DNA of 18,995 bases from Thermoleophilia bacterium (GTDB lineage: Bacteria > Actinomycetota > Thermoleophilia > Gaiellales > F1-60-MAGs149). The stretch covers positions 2,009 through 21,003 of the forward strand of contig JAEMTW010000007.1 in assembly GCA_016462095.1 (NCBI GenBank), in the 5' to 3' direction. Made by a program: the position numbers and the translations under genes. The notes below the pieces were generated by a model. That model did not search any database. It saw only the letters and a list, made by a program, of their open reading frames with translations, and was not told where the DNA came from. Positions 1 to 7,283 of the stretch are shown piece by piece (positions within the stretch are counted from its first letter, which is position 1; every line of letters starts with the position of its first letter).

Positions 1-1268
1 TGTCCGGTCCGTCCGGCGGTGTCGCGGGTGCGCTCTACGTCTCGACGCGTGCGGGCTTCCGGAACATCCTCACGTTCGACATGGGTGGCACGTCGACAGA
101 CGTGGCGCTCTGCCAGGACGGCGAGCCGACGATCGGTCGCGACACCACGATCGGGCAGTTTCGCCTGAAGGTGCCGTCGATCAACGTGCACACCGTTGGT
201 GCTGGTGGCGGCTCGATCGCCCACGTGCCAGAGCTGACCAAGGCGCTTCGCGTCGGTCCGCAATCGGCCGGTGCCGAGCCGGGTCCTGCTGCCTACGGGA
301 AGGGCGGTGAAGAGCCGACCGTGACGGACGCCAATGTCGTCGTCGGTCACCTGCCCGCCAGCCTGCTCGGTGGCGAGATGAAGCTCGACGTTGAGGCCTC
401 CCGCACGTCCGTGCAGAAGATCGGTGACGCCATCGGTCTCGAGCTCGACGCGGCGGCTGAGGGCATCATCAAGATCGTCAATGAGAACATGGCGGGCGCG
501 CTGCGCCTCGTCTCCGTTCAGCGTGGGTACGACCCGCGTGACTTCGCACTCGTCGCCTTCGGTGGCGCCGGTCCGTTGCACGCGAATGCCGTAGCCGAGC
601 TGATGGGCTCGTTCCCGGTCATCGTGCCGCCCTCGCCCGGGCTGCTCTGCGCGGTCGGCGACCTCGTCGCCGAGTTCCGCAACGAGTTTGCTCAGACGAT
701 CGTCAAGCCGATCGACGAGGCCGACCCGGCCGAAATCAAGGCTGTCCTCGACGATCTCGGCACGCGTGCACAGGACTGGATGACGTCCGAAGGCATCGGT
801 GCCGGCGATCAGCGAGTCACGTACCTCGCGGACATGCGCTACGTCCTCCAGGGCTACGAGATTCCCGTCACGGTCGACATCGCGCAGGTCCAGGCGGGCA
901 GCATTGCTCAGCTTGGCGACCAGTTCGACGCTCTGCACGAGCAGCTGTACGGCTTCAAGATGGACGACGCAGCGCGGGAGATCGTCAACCTCCGCTGCAT
1001 CGGCAACGGAGCCGTGCCGAAGATCCAATTGCCCTCGGGCACCGTCAAGGCGAACGATGCCTCTGACGCGATCTTCGAAGAGCACGAGATCGTCTACGAC
1101 GGGAAGCGAATTCCCGCCAAGATTTACGACCGCTCCAAGATGACCCCGGGCGCCAAGTTCAACGGCCCGGCAATCGTCACCGAGTTCGACTCGACGACGG
1201 TGGTCCTCCCCGGCTATGTGGCCGAGATGGACGAGTTCTACAACATCCTGATCAACCCACAGGCCTAA
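1..1268 (+). CDS. hyuA: Hydantoinase/oxoprolinase family protein, A subunit (HyuA-type), 5'-truncated by window edge
   Basis: The reading frame is open from the first bases (first full codon at 3) to TAA at 1266-1268, so the N-terminal part lies outside the window. The visible part starts with a glycine-rich SGPSGGVAGA loop and then FDMGGTSTDV (75-104), the phosphate-binding signature of the ASKHA-like ATP fold in HyuA/oxoprolinase proteins. Further family blocks are AFGGAGPLHA, the AVGDLVAEFRNEF segment, ADMRYVLQGYE, and a C-terminal GPAIVTEFDSTTVVLPG block. Family members pair with a B subunit for ATP-dependent hydrolysis of cyclic amides (hydantoins, 5-oxoproline, caprolactam); relatives carboxylate acetone or acetophenone. 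The B-subunit gene follows after 13 bases. The family is clear; the substrate cannot be read from sequence, and a carboxylase role is not excluded. Confidence 0.93.
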   Translation, partial: SGPSGGVAGALYVSTRAGFRNILTFDMGGTSTDVALCQDGEPTIGRDTTIGQFRLKVPSINVHTVGAGGGSIAHVPELTKALRVGPQSAGAEPGPAAYGKGGEEPTVTDANVVVGHLPASLLGGEMKLDVEASRTSVQKIGDAIGLELDAAAEGIIKIVNENMAGALRLVSVQRGYDPRDFALVAFGGAGPLHANAVAELMGSFPVIVPPSPGLLCAVGDLVAEFRNEFAQTIVKPIDEADPAEIKAVLDDLGTRAQDWMTSEGIGAGDQRVTYLADMRYVLQGYEIPVTVDIAQVQAGSIAQLGDQFDALHEQLYGFKMDDAAREIVNLRCIGNGAVPKIQLPSGTVKANDASDAIFEEHEIVYDGKRIPAKIYDRSKMTPGAKFNGPAIVTEFDSTTVVLPGYVAEMDEFYNILINPQA

Positions 1269-1281
1269 GGGAGGAGCTCTA

Positions 1282-3228
1282 ATGGCAACTACTACAGACG
1301 AGCTTCGGATCGCAGAGATCCCGACCGGTGTCGATATCGATCCGGTCACGCTCGACATCATTGAGGGCGCCCTGAAAAGTGCCCGGTACGAGATGGACGC
1401 AGTGCTGTTCCGATCGGCAATGAGCCCGGTCATCCGCGAGCAGCACGACGAATTCCCGATGATCACCGACCCTCGCGGTCGCATGGTCGTGGGGCAGTTC
1501 GGTGCCTACATCAACGAGATGATGGAAGATTGGGACGAGGGCATCTATGAGGGCGACGTGATTCTTTGCGCCGACCCGTTTAAGTGCTCCGCCTCGATCT
1601 CCCACACGAATGACTGGCTCGTGCTGGTCCCGATCTTCCACAGCGGTGAGCTTGTGGGCTGGTCGAGCCAGTTCGGTCACATGATGGACGTGGGCGGTCG
1701 CCTGCCGGGTTCCTTGCCCACCAACGCGAAGACGATCTACGACGAGGGACTCATCATTCCCCCGATCAAGGTTGTCGAGCGGGGCGAGATCCAGAAGCCG
1801 GTGCTGTCCCTGATCCTCAACAACATGCGCAACGCGGCGATGAACCGCGCCGACCTGTTCGCCCTGATCGCAGGGTGCCGTTCGGGCGAAAAGCGCGTGC
1901 AGGAACTGTGTGACCGCTTCGGCAAGGAGACGTACCTGGCTGCGCTACAGGCGCTGCTCGATCGTACGTACGCCGCCATGAAGCAGCTGATCCACTGGGC
2001 CATCCCGGAGACGCCGCAGTCCTTCGAGGACTACGTCGACGACGACGGCCTCGGCAACGGTCCGTTCAAGATGAAACTGACAATCTGGCGCGAGGGTGAC
2101 CACGCGTTCTTCGATTGGTCAGGCACAGATCCACAGGCGATGGGACCGGTGAACTTCTACCTCTCTGAGGGCATGTTCAAGATGTTCATCGGCATCTACC
2201 TGATCATGGTCAACGATCCGCAGATCTTGTTCAACGACGGGTTCTACCCGCTGCTGCACATCATCCTGCCGGAGGGTTGCCTCTTGCGTCCGAGGTTCCC
2301 CTCGGCACTGGGCTGTCGTACCCATGCGCTCGCGCGCATGTTCGACGTCCTCGGTGGCGCGCTCTGCAAGCAGGCTCCCGAGATCAACACGGCAGCTGGC
2401 TACGGCACCTCGCCGTACATGCTGTACTCGGGTTGGGGCGAGAAGGGCGACTTCTTCTTCGCCATGGAGATCCTCTACGGAGGCATTCCCGGTCGACCAA
2501 TCGGTGACGGCATGGACGGTCACTCGTGGTGGCCGCTGTTCGAGAACATCCCGACCGAGTATCTCGAGGCGTACTACCCGCTTCGGATCGACGGTTATAC
2601 GACGATCACCGACTCGGGTGGTCCTGGTCTGCATCGCGGTGGTAACGGCGTTGAGAAGCGCTACATCTACCTCGAGCCGGGTCAGGTTTCGATCCACGAC
2701 GATCGTTGGTTGACGCGTCCTTGGGGCGTGCTCGGCGGTCTGCCGGGTGGTCGTTCCGAGAAGATCCTCAAGCGCCTCGATGGCACCGAAGAGCGGTTGC
2801 CGTCGAAGTGCGACGAGATCGAGGTCGTGCCGGGCGACATGCTCGTGTACCGCACCGCCGGTGGTGGTGGCTGGAAGGATCGTCTCGATCGTCCGATCGA
2901 GGTTGTCGTCAAGGACGTCTCGTATGGCCTAGTCAGCAGTGACTACGCCAAGGAGGGCTACGGCGTTGTGATCAACGCCGACGGGTCCGCCGATGAGGCT
3001 GCCACGGCGCAGGAGCGGGAGCGTCAGCGCACTGAGCGCGGCGATGCTCTGGCTTTCGATTACGGTCCGCCACTCGCCGAGGTACTGGCGAACTGCAAGG
3101 CCGAGACTGGCCTCGAGCCACCGATCCCCGCAGTGCCACTGCGCTGGTCGCCGCTTGAGCCGGGCGATGACGCGCAGCGTCGCGTCCGCGAGGCCGACAA
3201 CATGCCTGGAGACATCGTCACCGCATGA
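1282..3228 (+). CDS. hyuB: Hydantoinase B/oxoprolinase family protein (HyuB-type)
   Basis: This 648-residue protein starts at an ATG preceded by a strong ribosome site, GGGAGGAG (1269-1276). Family blocks appear in order: DPVTLDIIEGAL near the N-terminus, FGHMMDVGGRLPGS with EGLIIPP soon after, the FDWSGTDPQAMGPVN segment mid-protein, NIPTEYLEAYYPLRI followed by DSGGPGLHRGGNG, and late AGGGGWKDRLDRP followed by GLVS. It is the expected partner of the upstream HyuA protein; together they would hydrolyse a cyclic amide or imide with ATP in the cytoplasm. At 648 residues it is somewhat long for a HyuB; the extra length is a charged tail after the glycine-rich block. Its stop overlaps the next start (ATGA). 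The call is firm at family level. Acetophenone-carboxylase-type chemistry remains an alternative. Confidence 0.93.
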   Translation: MATTTDELRIAEIPTGVDIDPVTLDIIEGALKSARYEMDAVLFRSAMSPVIREQHDEFPMITDPRGRMVVGQFGAYINEMMEDWDEGIYEGDVILCADPFKCSASISHTNDWLVLVPIFHSGELVGWSSQFGHMMDVGGRLPGSLPTNAKTIYDEGLIIPPIKVVERGEIQKPVLSLILNNMRNAAMNRADLFALIAGCRSGEKRVQELCDRFGKETYLAALQALLDRTYAAMKQLIHWAIPETPQSFEDYVDDDGLGNGPFKMKLTIWREGDHAFFDWSGTDPQAMGPVNFYLSEGMFKMFIGIYLIMVNDPQILFNDGFYPLLHIILPEGCLLRPRFPSALGCRTHALARMFDVLGGALCKQAPEINTAAGYGTSPYMLYSGWGEKGDFFFAMEILYGGIPGRPIGDGMDGHSWWPLFENIPTEYLEAYYPLRIDGYTTITDSGGPGLHRGGNGVEKRYIYLEPGQVSIHDDRWLTRPWGVLGGLPGGRSEKILKRLDGTEERLPSKCDEIEVVPGDMLVYRTAGGGGWKDRLDRPIEVVVKDVSYGLVSSDYAKEGYGVVINADGSADEAATAQERERQRTERGDALAFDYGPPLAEVLANCKAETGLEPPIPAVPLRWSPLEPGDDAQRRVREADNMPGDIVTA

Positions 3229-3884
3229 GTACGCATGGACAGGACACCGATTCCTTTTACGAATCTCGAGGATTTGGGAAGGCCGCCGGCTTTGGCCGGC
3301 GGCCGGTCCTAGTCGTCGTTGACCTCCAGAAGGGCTTCACGGATCCCGCGTCGCCGCTCGGGGGGGATTACACGGAACTCGTTGCAGAGAACCGCCGACT
3401 GGTCGACGCCAGTCACGACAAGGGCGTGCCCGTGGTCTTTACGACGGTCTTCTACGACGAGGCTCCAGCCCAGCCTGCCGCGGTCTTTCAGGCCAAGGTG
3501 CCTTCGCTGCTCGTCTTGAAGGCCGGCTCGGAGTGGGCCGAGATCGATGAGCGTTTGGGTATGACCAGCAAGGACACGCTGGTCGTTAAGCAGTTTGCGT
3601 CCGCCTTTTGGGGGACAAACCTCGGCGCCTTGATGGCGTCGTGGCAGGCCGACACGTGCATCGTCACGGGCGTCACGACTTCAGGTTGCGTCCGCGCTAC
3701 AGTCGTCGATTCGCTCCAGCACGGCTATCGCACGATCGTGCCGCGTGAGTGCTCGGGCGATCGCGCCCCGGGTCCACACGAGGCCAACCTCTTTGACATG
3801 AACCAGAAGTACGCCGACGTGCTGCCAAACGACGAGGTTGTCGCCTACCTCGAAGCGCTGCCAGCACAGACGCCTGCGATCTAG
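3225..3884 (+). CDS. Isochorismatase-family cysteine hydrolase (N-carbamoylsarcosine amidase-like)
   Basis: The product has 219 residues, and its ATG overlaps the hyuB stop by four bases, implying translational coupling. The Asp-Lys-Cys triad of the family is visible: D33 in VVVDLQKGF, K122 in VVKQFASAFWGTNL and C155 in VTGVTTSGCVRATVVD, followed by the usual cis-peptide-type loop (GVTTSGC) and a HGYRTIVP helix/strand. The Lys-to-Cys spacing (33) equals that of Arthrobacter N-carbamoylsarcosine amidohydrolase as I recall it (D51/K144/C177). Such enzymes release ammonia from carbamoyl or amide groups. Coupling to HyuAB suggests it acts on the ring-opened product, for example an N-carbamoyl amino acid, giving the free amine, CO2 and NH3. 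Maleamate, nicotinamide and other amides are alternative substrates of the fold. Confidence 0.88.
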   Translation: MSTHGQDTDSFYESRGFGKAAGFGRRPVLVVVDLQKGFTDPASPLGGDYTELVAENRRLVDASHDKGVPVVFTTVFYDEAPAQPAAVFQAKVPSLLVLKAGSEWAEIDERLGMTSKDTLVVKQFASAFWGTNLGALMASWQADTCIVTGVTTSGCVRATVVDSLQHGYRTIVPRECSGDRAPGPHEANLFDMNQKYADVLPNDEVVAYLEALPAQTPAI

Positions 3885-3902
3885 CCTCGCTGTCTAGGAG
3901 GC

Positions 3903-4005
3903 GGTCAATGTCCAAAAGGGGTCAGACCCTATCTGGACATTGGATGACGAGCTTGCTCGTCTATCAAATGTCCAGATAGGGTCTGACCCCTTTTGGACAT
4001 TGACC
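3903..4005. repeat. Long perfect inverted repeat (39-bp arms) between convergent genes
   Basis: Arms 3903-3941 and 3967-4005 are exact reverse complements, separated by 25 bases. Each arm is itself nearly palindromic: it carries AATGTCC and GGACATT about a GGGGTCAGACCC core. The spacer holds a small hairpin of its own (GACGAGC at 3946-3952, GCTCGTC at 3955-3961). It lies 18 bases after the cysteine-hydrolase stop and 24 bases before the stop of the opposing lyase gene, so transcripts from either side would fold into it. It probably acts as a bidirectional transcript end, or is a paired REP-type element. There is no T tract, so a classical intrinsic terminator is not supported. Confidence 0.9.
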
Positions 4006-4029
4006 TCGTCGTCGTGGTTGTTGTCGGCG

Positions 4030-4929
4030 CTAGTTCGCCGCTGCAGGTGGCTCGAGCGTGCCCGCGTCGCGCAGGATTGACTGGGCGCGGAAGACGACGG
4101 GGTAGTCCACGAACGTGCCGTCATCCAGCGTGAACGCCGACACGCCCTTCGCTTCGTTTTCGGCGAAGGCAGCGACGACGGCGTGGGCCCAGGCGACCTC
4201 GTCAGCACTGGGCGCGAAGACGCCCGCCACGATTGGCAGTTGGCGGGGGTGGAGGACCATCTTGCCTTGGAAGCCGAGCCGTCGCGCCCACGTGGCTGCG
4301 GTCGCGCAGCCCTCGTCATCCGAGAGTCCAAGGTACGGGCCATCGATGGGCTGCTCGAGCCCGGCGGCACGGGCCGCGAGGACGAGCTGGCTGCGCACGT
4401 GAAAGAGCTCGTAGCCATCGGCCGTCAACTCGACGCCGAGATCGAGCGAGAGATCGGCGGGACCGAGCAGCAGCGTGCGGAGGCGGGGGGTAGAGGCCGC
4501 CACAGCAGATGCGGCGAGGACGCCCTTCGCCGTCTCGGCAATTGCAATTAGACGAATCGCACCAGCCTCGAGGCCCTGCTCGCGCTCGAGTGTGTCGAGG
4601 CGATTCGCCACGTGACGGACGTGATCGGGCGACTCCACCATCGGAATCAACAGCCCGGCAAGGCGAGGGAGGGACGGCGCCAAAGCGTCGAGGTCGGCAT
4701 CCGAGAACTCGGTCTCGACACCGTTGATGCGGACGTGCACCTGAGCGCCCACGACGGAAGCATCCTGCAGCGTCTCCGTCACGATCACTCGCGCAGCAGC
4801 CTTCTCCGCCTGCGCAACGGCATCCTCAAGGTCGAGGCAGACGGCAGAGGCCCCAATCCCGATCGCCTTCAACGACTTTCGACTGTCGTTAGCAGGGGCA
4901 AACATCAGCGTGCGAATGGGTGCGCTCAC
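4030..4929 (-). CDS. CitE/HpcH-HpaI family acyl-CoA lyase (citrate lyase beta-like)
   Basis: The GTG at 4929 is chosen as start because AGAGGAAG lies just upstream and the family sequence (SAPIRTLMFAPAND) begins there. The in-frame ATG at 5001 would run into the divergent MFS gene. The product has 299 residues in a TIM-barrel fold. Diagnostic positions are LDLEDAV near 33, R67 in VRING, IPMVES near 95, metal ligand E132 in IAETAKG, metal ligand D159 in GPADLSLDLG, and GFQGKMVLHPRQ toward the end. Relatives cleave citryl-, citramalyl- or malyl-CoA to acetyl-CoA plus a keto acid, using Mg2+. It is a stand-alone gene without citrate lyase alpha or gamma subunits, so a CLYBL/malyl-CoA-lyase-like role is more likely than citrate lyase. 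The exact substrate is unknown. Confidence 0.88.
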   Translation of the reverse strand: MSAPIRTLMFAPANDSRKSLKAIGIGASAVCLDLEDAVAQAEKAAARVIVTETLQDASVVGAQVHVRINGVETEFSDADLDALAPSLPRLAGLLIPMVESPDHVRHVANRLDTLEREQGLEAGAIRLIAIAETAKGVLAASAVAASTPRLRTLLLGPADLSLDLGVELTADGYELFHVRSQLVLAARAAGLEQPIDGPYLGLSDDEGCATAATWARRLGFQGKMVLHPRQLPIVAGVFAPSADEVAWAHAVVAAFAENEAKGVSAFTLDDGTFVDYPVVFRAQSILRDAGTLEPPAAAN

Positions 4930-4965
4930 GGGCTTCCTCTCTTGACCGAATGATTCTTTGACAGT

Positions 4966-6192
4966 ATGCAGGTGATGGACTCCGTCGGCACACCGTCTCA
5001 CGCCAGCCGACGAGGAGCAGTCGCCGCGGTCGCACTGAGTGGTGGCGCGCTGATGATGGGCGCGTACGCCACGCTCTCGATTGCGCCAATCGCGCCGCTG
5101 ATTCGTGCCGACCTCGGAATCAGCAACGCAGGCATCGGGCTAATTACTGCGGCAATCTTCGGCGGTGCCGCTGTAGCCAGCACGCCGTCGGGGCATCTGA
5201 CCGACCGACTGGGGGCCGTCCGACTCCTCTTTATCGCCATGGTCGGGATCGCAGTCACCGAGGCGATCGCCTCCAGTGCGCCGTGGACGTGGCTGTTCGT
5301 CGTCGCGATGTTCGGCGTCGGCTTGGCCTACGGCTGCATCACGCCGCCCACCAACGTGATCGTGCGTGGCGCAGCTGACGGTGCGAATCAAGGGCTCGTG
5401 ATGAGCGCAAAGCAGATCGGCGTGACGCTTGGTGGACTGATCGCTGGCCTGACGCTGCCGGTGCTTGCGGATCGCTTCGGCTGGCGCCTGTCGCTGCTCG
5501 CGCCGGTCGTCGGCGCCTTGGTGGTGGCGGGACTGATCGTGGTGACGCGCGACAACCTCAAGCATCAGGTTGGGCCGCGCGCGACCCACTCGGAGGTGAT
5601 GGAAAAGTTTCACGTCCGCTACGGGTGGCGTCTCGGAGTGGGTGCGTTCGGCTTCCTGATGGCGGGCGTGCAGCAGGGCTTCATGGCGTACACCGCACTG
5701 TTTCTGACCGAGTCACATGGGTACGGTCTGGCGATCGCCGGTGTCTCGTTCGCCGTGATGATGGTGGGCGGCACCGCGGGTCGGCTTGGCTGGGCCGTGA
5801 TCTCTGACCGCTGGTTCCGAGAGAATCGCTGGACGGGGCTCCTGATCACCTCGTTGGTCGCCGCCTTTGGTCTGGTTGGCATGGCCGTCCTGCCGACGGG
5901 GGCATGGCTGTGGCCGTGCTTCGTGCTGGTGGGGCTGTCCAGCATCGGCTGGAACGGCGTCTTCCTTGCCCTGGTCGCCAACTCTGTGCCCGTTACGCAT
6001 GTCGGCCGCCTGACGGGCTGGTCGCTCCGCTGCGTGTTCTCGGGCGTGGTGGTGATTCCACCAATCCTGGGCTTCCTTGCCGACGGCTGGGGCTGGAGCG
6101 CAGCGTGGATCTTCGCGGCGACGATTACGTTGATCGCGGGTGCGGGTATGTACCTCGGCGCGCGTGGTGGCGTAAACCCACGCAATGCGTAG
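4966..6192 (+). CDS. MFS transporter
   Basis: The product is a hydrophobic protein of 408 residues with about 12 predicted membrane segments. The major facilitator motif A, GHLTDRLGAVR, sits at residues 76-86 between segments 2 and 3. There is a central cytoplasmic loop around residues 195-215 (DNLKHQVGPRATHSEVMEKF) and a second-half GRLGWAVISDRW motif. The start is uncertain: ATGs at 4966 and 4975 are both possible, and neither has a good ribosome site. It is transcribed divergently from the lyase gene, 36 bases away. In this context it is likely a carrier for an organic acid or nitrogenous substrate, or for an exported product. Substrate and direction cannot be deduced. A short gap containing a promoter separates it from the next gene. 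Confidence 0.9.
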   Translation: MQVMDSVGTPSHASRRGAVAAVALSGGALMMGAYATLSIAPIAPLIRADLGISNAGIGLITAAIFGGAAVASTPSGHLTDRLGAVRLLFIAMVGIAVTEAIASSAPWTWLFVVAMFGVGLAYGCITPPTNVIVRGAADGANQGLVMSAKQIGVTLGGLIAGLTLPVLADRFGWRLSLLAPVVGALVVAGLIVVTRDNLKHQVGPRATHSEVMEKFHVRYGWRLGVGAFGFLMAGVQQGFMAYTALFLTESHGYGLAIAGVSFAVMMVGGTAGRLGWAVISDRWFRENRWTGLLITSLVAAFGLVGMAVLPTGAWLWPCFVLVGLSSIGWNGVFLALVANSVPVTHVGRLTGWSLRCVFSGVVVIPPILGFLADGWGWSAAWIFAATITLIAGAGMYLGARGGVNPRNA

Positions 6193-6195
6193 GGT

Positions 6196-6224
6196 TTGAC
6201 CGAGCAGCCATGGGCGGCGATACT
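6196..6224 (+). promoter_or_regulatory. Sigma70-type promoter for the MDR/PrpD-family gene pair
   Basis: TTGACC (6196-6201) and GATACT (6219-6224) are separated by exactly 17 bases and begin just after the MFS stop. A start of transcription near 6231 would give a leader of about 24 bases, with the ribosome site GGAGGAG (6242-6248) placed ahead of ATG 6255. This suggests the oxidoreductase pair can be expressed independently of the MFS gene. Confidence 0.6.
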
Positions 6225-6254
6225 TTCGCGTAACGCGAGACGGAGGAGAAAGCC

Positions 6255-7283
6255 ATGCGCGCAGCGCTGTTTCATGAATTTGGTGGAATCGACAAGATCG
6301 TCGTTGAGGACATCGACGTCCCGAAGCCCGCACCGCATGAGGTGCTGATCAAGGTGGGAGCGTGCGCGCTCAACCATCTCGACGTGGACTTCCGCGAGGG
6401 TATCTCGCGTTTCCCCGTCGATCCAGGCGGCGTCTTCGGCCTGGAGTTGGCTGGCGAGATCACCGAGGTCGGTTCGGCAGTCTCGGACGAATGGAAGGTC
6501 GGCGATCGCGTCGCGCCGTACCTGATGGGCATTGACCTCAACAACCACTATGCGCGTACTGGTCGCGAGAACCTCGCCGCCAACGACTTCATCGGCATCA
6601 CACGTCCCGGTGGCTACGCCGAGTACAGCGCGATCCCCGAGAGCCATCTCGTGCGCATTCCTGACGGTCTGTCGTACGCCGATGCCGCAGCCACGCAGAT
6701 CGCCTTCGGTACGGCCTTCCACATGCTCTTCACACGCGGTCGCTTGGCGGTCGGCGAGACGGTGCTGATCAACTCGGTCGGCTCGGGTATTGGTTCGGCG
6801 GCTGTACAGCTTGCTGCGATGAGCGGTGCTCGGATCATTGGCACCTCGTCGGGTGACGACAAGCTGGCTGCGGCCACTAAGCTCGGCATGCACCATGGCA
6901 TCAACTACACCAAGCAGGACATCGTCGAAGAGGTCATGCGCATCACTGACGGTGGCGGCGTGCACCTGACGTACGAGCATGTTGGTGGCGATCTCTTTAA
7001 GGCGGGCCTCAACTCGCTTGCCAAGGACGGTCGCCTCGTGACGTGTGGTGGGCACTCGGGCGAAGTTGTCGAGGTCGACATGATTCCGCTGTTCCGCATG
7101 CAGTGGCAGATCATCGGCTCGTTTACGTACACCAAGGGCGAGTACCAGACGGTTCTGCAGATGGTTGCCGACGGCAAACTGAAGCCACTGGTCGACTCTG
7201 AGGTGCCGCTCGAGGAGATCCGCAAGGCCTTCGAGCGGATGGAAAGCCGTGGGCACTTCGGCAAGATCGTGGTGGTTCCGTGA
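6255..7283 (+). CDS. Zinc-less MDR-superfamily oxidoreductase (quinone oxidoreductase/alcohol dehydrogenase-like)
   Basis: The product has 342 residues, with a clear ribosome site GGAGGAG seven bases before the ATG. The N-terminal GroES-like domain has C37 and N40 in VGACALNHLD, then GLELAG where zinc alcohol dehydrogenases have GHExxG, so the catalytic zinc His is Leu63. The structural-zinc lobe keeps the family GRENL (103-107), but every cysteine is gone. The Rossmann domain shows INSVGSGIGSAAVQL (residues 172-186), an NADP(H)-binding loop, and the C-terminus has the family's HFGKIVV ending. It is therefore probably an NAD(P)H-dependent reductase of an enone, quinone or enoyl thioester rather than a zinc alcohol dehydrogenase. 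Its TGA overlaps the GTG of the next gene (GTGA), so the two are co-translated. Confidence 0.88.
   Translation: MRAALFHEFGGIDKIVVEDIDVPKPAPHEVLIKVGACALNHLDVDFREGISRFPVDPGGVFGLELAGEITEVGSAVSDEWKVGDRVAPYLMGIDLNNHYARTGRENLAANDFIGITRPGGYAEYSAIPESHLVRIPDGLSYADAAATQIAFGTAFHMLFTRGRLAVGETVLINSVGSGIGSAAVQLAAMSGARIIGTSSGDDKLAAATKLGMHHGINYTKQDIVEEVMRITDGGGVHLTYEHVGGDLFKAGLNSLAKDGRLVTCGGHSGEVVEVDMIPLFRMQWQIIGSFTYTKGEYQTVLQMVADGKLKPLVDSEVPLEEIRKAFERMESRGHFGKIVVVP

Noticed and set aside
4942..4970. Promoter-like TTGACC-N17-TATGCA ahead of the MFS gene
   Set aside because: The -10 box would overlap the ATG at 4966 and transcription would begin after both possible starts, leaving no start codon before the first membrane helix; it is probably chance.
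4930..5001. Longer N-terminus for the CitE-like lyase from ATG 5001
   Set aside because: The added residues lack homology and overlap the divergent MFS start, while GTG 4929 has a proper ribosome site and begins the conserved sequence.
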